Source: Actinomycetota bacterium (lineage in GTDB: Bacteria; Actinomycetota; Thermoleophilia; Gaiellales; Gaiellaceae). Taken from it: a DNA stretch of 5,988 nt. This document shows positions 1-5,988 of the stretch, in pieces. The notes beneath the pieces were generated by a model. It saw only the letters and a list, made by a program, of their open reading frames with translations. It searched no databases and was not told the origin of the DNA. Both the position numbers and the translations under genes were made by a program. The stretch is from assembly GCA_013696595.1 (NCBI GenBank), contig JACCYG010000271.1, positions 1-5,988 of the forward strand. Reading direction: 5' to 3'. How positions within the stretch are numbered: the stretch's first letter is position 1; every line of letters starts with the position of its first letter.

Positions 1-20
1 GCGGCCGCGGCCGCGGCCGC
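1..20. repeat. GCGGCC hexamer repeat coding for alanines
   Basis: Three and a third tandem copies of the hexamer GCGGCC start the window. In the secDF frame they read as a run of six alanines after an acidic, proline-rich stretch. They are therefore part of the low-complexity C-terminal tail. The run may continue beyond the edge, so its full length is unknown. Confidence 0.7.
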
Positions 21-2669
21 TCCGTCTCCACCCGTCTCGGCGACGTCCTCGACCTCGGCCTCCGGCTCCGGCTCGGGCTGCGGGCCGACGTCGACCTCCT
101 GTGTCACCTCGAGCTTCTCGACGAGACCGACGTCCTTCCGCTTCTCGTACTCCGGCTGGCGTTCCTTCAGGACGACGAGGAGCGGCGCCGCGATGAAGAT
201 CGTCGAGTACGCGCCCGACCCGACCCCGATCAGGATCGCGAAGGCGAAGTCCTTGAGGGTCTCGCCGCCGAACACGAGGAGACAAGCCACCGGAAGCAGC
301 GTGATGAACGTCGTGGCGAGCGAGCGGCGAATCGTCTCCCAGAGCGACTGGTTCGTGATCGCCGCGAAGCTCGAGCGGCGCATGAGCTGCACGTTCTCGC
401 GCACGCGGTCGAAGATGATGATCGTGTCGTAGATCGAGTAGCCGAGGATGGTCAGGATCGCCGCGACCGTGGAGGCCGTCACTTCCCGGCCGCTCAGCGA
501 GTACACCCCAACGGCGACGAAGACGTCGTGGAAGAGCGCGATCAGGACCGGCACCGCGTACGTGAACTGGTAGCGGAACGTGACGTAGAGGGAGATCAGG
601 ATCAGCGAGACGAAGACGGCGAGCAGCGCCCCCTTCAAGATCTGCTCGCTGAAGCTCGCCGATACGTTCTTGAAGCCGAAGTTCGTAGCGTCGAGCTCAC
701 GCTCGAGCGCGCTCTGGACCGCGTTCTGCTCCTCGCGGCCGAGCGACTCCGTCTTGAGCGAGAAGCTCGTGTAGCCGCCGGCGACCGCGTCGCCGCGGCC
801 CTGGATGACGGCGTCGGCCTGGTCGAGCCCAGCCACTTTCTCGCGGACTTGCTCCACCGGCAGCGGCTTCGGCGTGTCGAAGCTCGCCTGGCTGCCGCCG
901 CGGAAGTCGATGCCGAGGTTGAGACCCTGAAGCGCGAGCGATCCCACGCCGATCGCGAGGACGGCACCCGACAGGCCGAACCAGATCCGACGCTTGCCGA
1001 CGAAGTCGATCCGCTGCCAGGCGGGAATGCGCTGCGCCTTCGCGCCCATGAACGCCGGGTTGTCGAACCAGCGAAAGCCGCCGAGGATGCCGAGGAGGGC
1101 GCGGGTCGCCGCGACGGCGGTCACCATCGACATCGCCGTACCGACGAGGAGCATGCGGGCGCAGCCCTTGACGCCGCCGGTCGCGATCAGGAAGAGGACG
1201 GCCGCGGTGATCATCGTGACGACGTTGCCGTCGACGATCGTGTTGAAGCCCTTGCGATAGCCGCCGCCGATCGCGGCGCGAACCGATTTCCCGGCGCGCA
1301 CCTCCTCCCTGATGCGCTCGAAGATGACGATGTTCGCGTCGGCCGCGACGCCGATCGTGAGGATGAGCCCGGCGAAGCCCGGGAGCGTCATCGTCACGCC
1401 GAAGAGGAGGATCGCTCCGTAGAGGAACGCCCCGTAGATCGCGAGGCCGATGACGGCGACGAGCCCAAGGAAGCGGTAGAAGAGAAGCAAGAAGGCCGCG
1501 ACCGCAGCCAGGCCGCCGATCCCGGCGATCAGCGCCTCCCGCAGGGAGTCCTCGCCGAGGGTCGCCGAGATGTCCGTCCGCTCGAGCTGCACGAACTCGA
1601 GCGGGAGTGCACCTGTCTGAAGGACGAGGGCGAGATCCTTCGCCTCTTCGATCGAGCCGAGCCCCGTGATCTGCGCGCGTCCGCCCGCGATCCCGTCCGC
1701 GGTGTCGCCGATGTAGTCGATCGTGGGGTACGAACGGATCTCTCCGTCGAGCACGATCGCGAAGCGCTGAAGGATCGCCTGGCGGTCGTCCTCCGGGACG
1801 CCGAGGGTCAGAGCGAGCGTGCGGCCGCGCCGCGCGAGCTCGCGCGTGATCTCGTGGAACTTGTCGCCACCCTTGTCGGTGAACTCGAGAGTGACGATCG
1901 GCTGGCCCCGATCGAAGTCCTGCTGCGTCCCCTGGAGGCGCAGGTCGCGGCCGGTGAGCTCGGGAACGGGCTCCTCCTCGTCGTCCGGCTGGTAGCGAAA
2001 GAGGTAGTAGTAGGTCAGCGTCGCGACGCCGACCCCGGGGCAGCTCTCTTCGTCTTTGCCGCAGGAGAGGATGATTTGCCCCTCCGGGACGACGTAGTAG
2101 AGCGCCCCGGCCGGCGGCTCGCCGTCGAGCTGGGTCAGAAGCTGCTCTTTGGTGTCCGCCGGGCCGGCGAGCAGCTTCTTCTTGTCCTTGGCGAAGAGAT
2201 ACCAGGCTGTCGGCGCCTCCCCGCTTTTCACCTTGTTCTCCGGCGCGAGGAGTGAGATCAGCTCCTCCGCGGCGGTCGGGACCACCGGGTTGCTCGAGCC
2301 GCCCTTCGTCGGTCCGACGACGTTCCCCTCGAGGTCGTAGAACTCGAGCTGCGCGGTCTGCCCGACAATCTCCGCTGCGCGCCCGGAATCGTGGACGCCG
2401 GGGAGCTCGATCCCGATCTGGTTCTGGCCGAGCGAGCGGATCTCGGGCTCCGCGACGCCGATCTTGTCGACGCGCTCGCGCATGATCTCGATCGAGCGAT
2501 CGATGTCCTCCTTGGTGACCTCCCGCCCCCGCGGCGCCTTGGCCTCGAGAACGACCTCGAGGCCGCCCTGGAGGTCGAGGCCGAGCGTCGGCTGGCGCAG
2601 GAAGCCGAGCACGACCACCCCGGCAAGCACGCCGGTGACCGCGAGGAGGATGATAAGGTGGCGACGCAC
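1..2669 (-). CDS. secDF: SecDF fusion, Sec translocase accessory subunit (C-terminus cut by window edge)
   Basis: Inner-membrane proton-driven motor that assists SecYEG/SecA in protein export. One frame stays open for 889 codons and leaves the window at base 1. Residues 5-24 are the first membrane helix, followed by the SecD motif LGLDLQGG (29-36) and a large extracytoplasmic P1 domain to about 375. The SecD helices carry TLPGFAGLILTIG and ADANIVIFERIREE (Asp444), then DGN at 480-482. SecF follows from about residue 553 with RIDFVGKRR, LGIDFRGG (Asp588), LGYSIYDTIIIFDR (Asp748), and the Arg-Arg-Ser and FGGETLKDFA motifs near 781-803. Twelve membrane helices can be placed. From about residue 835 there is a Glu/Pro/Ala-rich tail. 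The GTG start at 2669 is the first possible one after an in-frame TAG at 2681-2679. Its ribosome binding site is weak (AGG, 8 nt upstream), so coupling to yajC, 34 bases away, is likely. Many bacteria encode SecD and SecF separately; the fusion is seen here directly. The family identity is secure. Confidence 0.95.
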   Translation of the reverse strand, partial: MRRHLIILLAVTGVLAGVVVLGFLRQPTLGLDLQGGLEVVLEAKAPRGREVTKEDIDRSIEIMRERVDKIGVAEPEIRSLGQNQIGIELPGVHDSGRAAEIVGQTAQLEFYDLEGNVVGPTKGGSSNPVVPTAAEELISLLAPENKVKSGEAPTAWYLFAKDKKKLLAGPADTKEQLLTQLDGEPPAGALYYVVPEGQIILSCGKDEESCPGVGVATLTYYYLFRYQPDDEEEPVPELTGRDLRLQGTQQDFDRGQPIVTLEFTDKGGDKFHEITRELARRGRTLALTLGVPEDDRQAILQRFAIVLDGEIRSYPTIDYIGDTADGIAGGRAQITGLGSIEEAKDLALVLQTGALPLEFVQLERTDISATLGEDSLREALIAGIGGLAAVAAFLLLFYRFLGLVAVIGLAIYGAFLYGAILLFGVTMTLPGFAGLILTIGVAADANIVIFERIREEVRAGKSVRAAIGGGYRKGFNTIVDGNVVTMITAAVLFLIATGGVKGCARMLLVGTAMSMVTAVAATRALLGILGGFRWFDNPAFMGAKAQRIPAWQRIDFVGKRRIWFGLSGAVLAIGVGSLALQGLNLGIDFRGGSQASFDTPKPLPVEQVREKVAGLDQADAVIQGRGDAVAGGYTSFSLKTESLGREEQNAVQSALERELDATNFGFKNVSASFSEQILKGALLAVFVSLILISLYVTFRYQFTYAVPVLIALFHDVFVAVGVYSLSGREVTASTVAAILTILGYSIYDTIIIFDRVRENVQLMRRSSFAAITNQSLWETIRRSLATTFITLLPVACLLVFGGETLKDFAFAILIGVGSGAYSTIFIAAPLLVVLKERQPEYEKRKDVGLVEKLEVTQEVDVGPQPEPEPEAEVEDVAETGGDGAAAAAA

Positions 2670-2671
2670 GT

Positions 2672-2700
2672 CTCGAGCCTAGTCCGCCCGCGCGCTCGAG
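2672..2700 (-). other. Inverted repeat in the yajC-secDF gap, next to the secDF start
   Basis: The minus strand holds CTCGAGC (2700-2694) and GCTCGAG (2678-2672). They can pair as a 7-bp stem around a 15-nt loop. The stem ends two bases before the secDF GTG, and the loop contains the only Shine-Dalgarno-like AGG. Such a fold could limit free initiation at secDF and favour coupling to yajC. CTCGAG is itself a palindrome that is easily found in GC-rich DNA, so chance is a real alternative. Confidence 0.3.
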
Positions 2701-2703
2701 CCG

Positions 2704-3048
2704 CTAGCGGCGGGCCGTATCCTCCTCGGGCACAGCGTCGGTGCTCGCCGGCTCCGGCTCTTCTTCCGAGGCTTCCTCACCCTGGTAAGCCTCGGGCGGA
2801 ACGACGCTCGCGATCGCACGCTTTGCGACCTCCACCTCGATGTCTTCGGCGATCTCGACCGTCACACGGTCGACCTCGACGCCCGTGACGTCCCCGTAGA
2901 GGCCTCCTACGGTGATGACCTCGTCGCCCGGCTTGAGCGCCTGGATCATCTCCGCGTGGCGGCGCGCCTGCTGGCGCTGCGGGCGAATCATGACGAGGTA
3001 CATGAACGCGAACATCGCGAGCAGAACGAAGATGAAAGTGCCGTCCAC
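2704..3048 (-). CDS. yajC: YajC, Sec translocon accessory membrane protein
   Basis: Small single-pass inner-membrane protein that associates with SecDF. The 114-residue product has one N-terminal membrane helix (about residues 5-21) ending at the family hallmark RPQRQQ (22-27). A basic amphipathic stretch follows, then the core LKPGDEVITVGGLYGDVTGV (38-57), a beta-rich segment to about residue 87, and an acidic Glu/Pro-rich tail. The length is near the usual 85-120 residues. The start is GTG, fixed by an excellent AGGAGG five bases upstream. The gene ends in TAG 34 bases before secDF, on the same strand, matching the conserved yajC-secD-secF order. The acidic tail is longer than in many homologues and is probably cytoplasmic. 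Confidence 0.95.
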   Translation of the reverse strand: MDGTFIFVLLAMFAFMYLVMIRPQRQQARRHAEMIQALKPGDEVITVGGLYGDVTGVEVDRVTVEIAEDIEVEVAKRAIASVVPPEAYQGEEASEEEPEPASTDAVPEEDTARR

Positions 3049-3053
3049 GTGAA

Positions 3054-3059
3054 CCTCCT
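3054..3059 (-). promoter_or_regulatory. Shine-Dalgarno of yajC
   Basis: The minus strand reads AGGAGG followed by five bases and GTG. It is the strongest ribosome binding site in the window and fixes the yajC start. The neighbouring secDF and orfX starts lack anything comparable. Confidence 0.85.
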
Positions 3060-3086
3060 AGGCCGCGAAGCGCGCCGGTTTTCCTC

Positions 3087-3115
3087 CGCGCGGAGCACGG
3101 TGTGCTCCTTGCGCG
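3087..3115 (-). other. Strong stem-loop in the yajC leader
   Basis: On the minus strand CGCGC, a two-base AA bulge and GGAGCAC pair with GTGCTCC and GCGCG around the triloop ACC. This makes a 12-bp stem in the tgt-yajC gap. No T-run follows, so it is not a classical intrinsic terminator. If the candidate promoter at 3122-3130 is used, the yajC-secDF mRNA would start at or next to the base of this stem. A 5'-terminal stabilising hairpin is then one reading. A processing site or a weak terminator between tgt and yajC is another. The pairing is seen directly; the role is inferred. Confidence 0.5.
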
Positions 3116-3121
3116 CCGACA

Positions 3122-3130
3122 ACGGTATCA
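3122..3130 (-). promoter_or_regulatory. Candidate extended -10 promoter for yajC-secDF
   Basis: The minus strand reads TGA-TACCGT, which matches the TGnTAnnnT form of an extended -10 element. It lies 40 bases after the tgt stop codon and 73 bases before the yajC start. No good TTGACA-like -35 sits 16-18 bases upstream. It would give yajC-secDF a transcript separate from tgt. Matches of this quality also occur by chance, so this is tentative. Confidence 0.3.
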
Positions 3131-3166
3131 GCCGGAAAGGCGAGGGTCCCGGGGCGAATCGTGTCG

Positions 3167-4287
<1,121 letters not shown>

Positions 4288-4291
<4 letters not shown>

Positions 4292-4782
4292 TCGTGGCAC
4301 CTCTCGCGCATTTCGCGCGCCACGCGCGGGGTTTTTCGCGCTACCCTCGACACAGGGGGGCGAGGGGCCGAAGGCCCCTGGGGGGCAAGCATCACGCGCG
4401 CGTGCGATCGGCTCGTGGTGGCCACGCTATTCCCACGAAAACCCGCGCCATTCGTAGACGAATCCTTCAGCCCCATCCCCTCGGCGTAACCCATGGCCTC
4501 GATGTCATCGCGGTCGGGGCGGACCGCAAACTCGCGTAGGAGCTCGCGCGAGCGCTCCGTCAGATGACCCTCGGCCCGTGCGAGCAGCCCGTTCGCGTCG
4601 ACGCCGAGCTTCTGCGCGCTTCGGAACGGAAGCGGCATGTCGAGAAGTCCGTCACGAACGTCTCCTAGCCGCTCCGCCATGGCAGCGCCCTCGGCCGCAG
4701 CGATAAACGACTCGAGCAGGTGCTGCTCCGACCGGGCCTGGACGGCGAAGGCAGCGAGTCGGGCAACGAGGGTCTCGCTCAC
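4288..4782 (-). CDS. Uncharacterised small protein between queA and tgt (orfX), possibly frame-disrupted
   Basis: I do not recognise this protein. The GTG start overlaps the queA stop as GTGA. The frame as given runs 164 codons to a TGA that overlaps the tgt start as ATGA, so all three genes could be translationally coupled. Residues 1 to about 100 look like a real, mainly helical soluble protein with no signal peptide or membrane helix. From about residue 104 the sequence turns into Arg/Pro/Ser-rich text typical of an unused frame in GC-rich DNA. The -1 frame, entered at the G-runs at 4471-4480, instead reads GAEGFVYEWRGFSWE and stops at TAG 4429-4427. That would give a protein of about 118 residues. 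The true end may therefore be 4427, with 4292-4426 non-coding. No Shine-Dalgarno stands before the GTG. A later in-frame ATG (codon 35) is a weaker start choice. The existence of a gene is likely; its 3' end is uncertain. Confidence 0.6.
4300..4305 (-). promoter_or_regulatory. Shine-Dalgarno that decides the tgt start
   Basis: GAGAGG on the minus strand stands 8 bases before the ATG at 4291-4289. The alternative GTG at 4300 overlaps this element, so it cannot use it. This supports the shorter tgt protein. Confidence 0.7.
4363..4379. repeat. GGGGCC stem-loop flanked by GGGGGGC runs
   Basis: A perfect 7-bp inverted repeat, AGGGGCC-GAA-GGCCCCT on the plus strand, lies between two GGGGGGC runs (4355-4361 and 4380-4386). 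A 12-base perfect palindrome, CACGCGCGCGTG, stands close by at 4393-4404. The cluster falls in the doubtful 3' part of orfX just before tgt. No T-run follows on the minus strand, so an ordinary terminator is unlikely. It resembles short interspersed palindromic elements, but copy number cannot be seen from one window. Confidence 0.5.
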
Positions 4783-5717
4783 AAGATGAGCATCGCGTCG
4801 CCGAACGAGTAGAACCGGTACTGCTCCTCGATCGCGAGCCGGTAGAGCCGCCGCGTCTCCTCCACTCCCGCAAAGGCCATCACGAGCGCGAGGAGCGACG
4901 AGCGCGGCAGATGGAAGTTCGTCACGAGCGCGTCGACCCGGCGGAACTCGAACCCCGGCGTGATGAACAGGCTCGTCCGCCCCGCAAGCGGCGCTCCGCG
5001 CGCGAGCGATTCGAGCACGCGCGCCGTCGTCGTCCCAACCGCGACGACCCGGTCGGCCGCGCGAATCCGCTCCCAGGCGGCGGGACGCACCTCGTAGCGC
5101 TCGCTGTGAATCTCGTGCTCGTCCAGCGTCTCCGCGGAGATCGGCCGGAACGTATCCAGGCCGACGTGCAGCGTCACGCGCTCGACGTCGAGCCCGCCGA
5201 GAACCTCCGGTGTGAAATGAAGGCCCGCAGTCGGCGCCGCGGCCGATCCGGCTGCCGTCCCGTACACGGTCTGGTAGCGCTCGGGATCGCTCAGCGGCTC
5301 GGTGATGTAGGGCGGAAGCGGCGGTTCTCCATTCGGCTCGCCGTCGAGCTTGACCCGCCAGCGCCCCTCGCCCAGATGCTCGACGAGCGCGACCTGGCCG
5401 AGCCGCATTCCCGGCCGGAGCCGCCGCGTCGGCCGGGCAAGTGCGTCCCAGAAGCCGTTCTCGACGGGCTCGAGGAGGAGGACCTCGGCCTCGCCGCCGC
5501 CCGGGCGCTCGACACGAAGGCGCGCGGGCAGGACGCGGGTGTCGTTCACGACGACGAGGTCGCGGGAGACTTCGTCGCCGATCTCCCCGAAGACGCGGTG
5601 ACGAACGTCTCCGGTGGCGCGCTCGCATACGAGCAGGCGCGACTGGTCTCGCTGGTCGCGCGGGCTCTGCGCGATCAGCTCGGGCGGGAGCTCGTAGTCG
5701 AGCTCGTCCGTCCTCAC
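4779..5717 (-). CDS. queA: S-adenosylmethionine:tRNA ribosyltransferase-isomerase
   Basis: Transfers and rearranges the ribosyl part of S-adenosylmethionine onto preQ1 in tRNA to form epoxyqueuosine, in the cytoplasm. The 312-residue protein shows DYELPPELIAQ (7-17), NDTRVLPARL (58-67), PPYI (135-138), YQTVYGTAAGSAAAPTAGLH (148-167), HEIHSERYEV (201-210), AVGTTTARVLE (226-236), TNFHLPRSSLLALV (266-279) and the C-terminal YRFYSFGDAMLI (300-311). It is shorter than the usual 340-356 residues, mainly because the segment between about residues 103 and 133 is compact. The common LGTFRP motif reads LDTFRP. GTG at 5717 places the start at the position usual for the family, with GGAGG only two bases before it. 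GTG at 5726 would add three residues. The frame is open further upstream, but there it is antisense to the divergent gene. The gene overlaps orfX by four bases. Confidence 0.95.
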   Translation of the reverse strand: MRTDELDYELPPELIAQSPRDQRDQSRLLVCERATGDVRHRVFGEIGDEVSRDLVVVNDTRVLPARLRVERPGGGEAEVLLLEPVENGFWDALARPTRRLRPGMRLGQVALVEHLGEGRWRVKLDGEPNGEPPLPPYITEPLSDPERYQTVYGTAAGSAAAPTAGLHFTPEVLGGLDVERVTLHVGLDTFRPISAETLDEHEIHSERYEVRPAAWERIRAADRVVAVGTTTARVLESLARGAPLAGRTSLFITPGFEFRRVDALVTNFHLPRSSLLALVMAFAGVEETRRLYRLAIEEQYRFYSFGDAMLIL

Positions 5718-5740
5718 GGCCTCCACCCCATCCGGGTCGA

Positions 5741-5750
5741 ACGCTACAGT
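5741..5750. promoter_or_regulatory. Candidate divergent promoter pair between queA and the plus-strand gene
   Basis: The 40-base gap between the two start codons holds two TAnnnT hexamers facing opposite ways. TACAGT (5745-5750) on the plus strand ends seven bases before the GTG of the divergent gene. That is the spacing expected if transcription begins at the start codon itself, giving a leaderless mRNA. TAGCGT (5746-5741) on the minus strand would start a queA transcript near 5734. The hexamers share two bases, so polymerase could occupy only one at a time. Clear -35 elements are not visible on either side. The hexamers are seen directly; promoter function is inferred. Confidence 0.4.
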
Positions 5751-5757
5751 CCCGCCG

Positions 5758-5988
5758 GTGGACGCAGAGTCGCTCGCGCGGGCTCGAGAGCGTGTCGCCG
5801 AAGGGCGCGATCGGGAATCCGACCCGGCCTCGCTCGCGTCGGCCCTCGAACGGGCCCGAACGGCCCTCGAGACGCTCGCGGAACGCACCGCCGAGCTCGA
5901 GACGGCGGTCCCCGAACGCCTTGGAAGCGCAATCCAGGAGGGCATGCGCGCCGAGGTGCTGCCGGCCGCGCGACAGATCGCAGAAGTG
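5758..5988 (+). CDS. Uncharacterised helical protein, divergent from queA (C-terminus cut by window edge)
   Basis: I do not recognise this protein. The frame opens after a TAG at 5695-5697. Its first start codon is the GTG at 5758, and it stays open for 77 codons to the window edge. The visible part is rich in Ala, Glu, Arg and Leu with almost no aromatic residues. A heptad-like run at about residues 30-50 (ALERARTALETLAERTAELE) suggests a coiled coil. There is no signal peptide or membrane helix. Codons favour G or C at the third position, as expected for a coding frame here, and the opposite strand translates to Ser/Arg-rich text. No Shine-Dalgarno is present, but a -10-like TACAGT seven bases upstream would fit a leaderless start. 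Function cannot be told from this fragment. Confidence 0.65.
   Translation, partial: MDAESLARARERVAEGRDRESDPASLASALERARTALETLAERTAELETAVPERLGSAIQEGMRAEVLPAARQIAEV

Noticed and set aside
1..20. Repeated GCGGCCGC (NotI-like) as a cloning linker or assembly artefact
   Set aside because: The bases continue the secDF frame as an alanine run after an acidic tail, as expected for a natural low-complexity C-terminus.
528..2255. A 575-codon open frame on the plus strand
   Set aside because: It lies wholly antisense to secDF, is made almost only of Asp, Glu, Arg, Ala, Val and Leu, shows no domain, and arises because GC-rich codons leave the opposite strand free of stops.
4292..4300. GTG at 4300 as the tgt start
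   Set aside because: It overlaps the GAGAGG site, which is ideally spaced for the ATG at 4291. The shorter form also matches the usual Tgt N-terminus.
4314..4336. Terminator-like CGCGC stem, GGG and five T's on the plus strand
   Set aside because: No plus-strand gene lies upstream to be terminated, the stem is only 5 bp of alternating CG, and such pairs are frequent in this DNA.
4450..4463. ATTCGT-AG-ACGAAT inverted repeat as a regulator operator
   Set aside because: It lies inside the likely coding part of orfX, is a single short copy, and matches no operator I can name.
4783..5628. Upstream extension of the orfX frame through queA, with a start at 5628
   Set aside because: This part is the out-of-frame shadow of queA and is Arg/Ala-rich. 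The GTG at 4782, overlapping the queA stop, is the sensible start.
5718..5945. Longer queA with a start at 5945
   Set aside because: The extra 76 residues are Ser/Arg-rich, precede the normal QueA N-terminus and are antisense to the better-supported divergent gene.

Overview
The window is strongly GC-rich, and its genes favour G or C at third codon positions. Nearly all coding content lies on the minus strand. Read in the direction of transcription (right to left), it runs: queA (QueA, preQ1-tRNA ribosyltransferase-isomerase), a short unrecognised gene (orfX), tgt (tRNA-guanine transglycosylase), a 117-base gap with a candidate promoter and a strong hairpin, yajC, and a very long secD-secF reading frame that leaves the left edge unfinished. 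At the right edge a divergent gene of unknown function begins on the plus strand and leaves the window.

The order queA-tgt-yajC-secD-secF is an old and widely conserved bacterial arrangement. It joins two steps of queuosine tRNA modification to the accessory part of the Sec protein export channel. Tgt swaps guanine 34 of GUN-anticodon tRNAs for preQ1, and QueA then builds the epoxycyclopentanediol ring from S-adenosylmethionine. YajC and SecDF are inner-membrane partners of SecYEG, and SecDF uses the proton gradient to help pull exported proteins across.

The least ordinary parts are these. SecD and SecF are one uninterrupted reading frame. A short gene of unknown function sits between queA and tgt, overlaps queA by four bases, and shows signs of a one-base frame disruption near its 3' end. 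The queA upstream region carries face-to-face -10-like hexamers that share two bases. The yajC leader holds a 12-bp stem-loop.

The composition, the GTG starts, the possible leaderless start of the divergent gene and the style of the proteins would fit a high-GC actinobacterium-like lineage, perhaps a deep branch such as Thermoleophilia. This is an inference from general resemblance; no marker gene in the window settles it. I found no RNA gene, insertion sequence, CRISPR array or defence system, and the window does not appear to hold a wholly new system.
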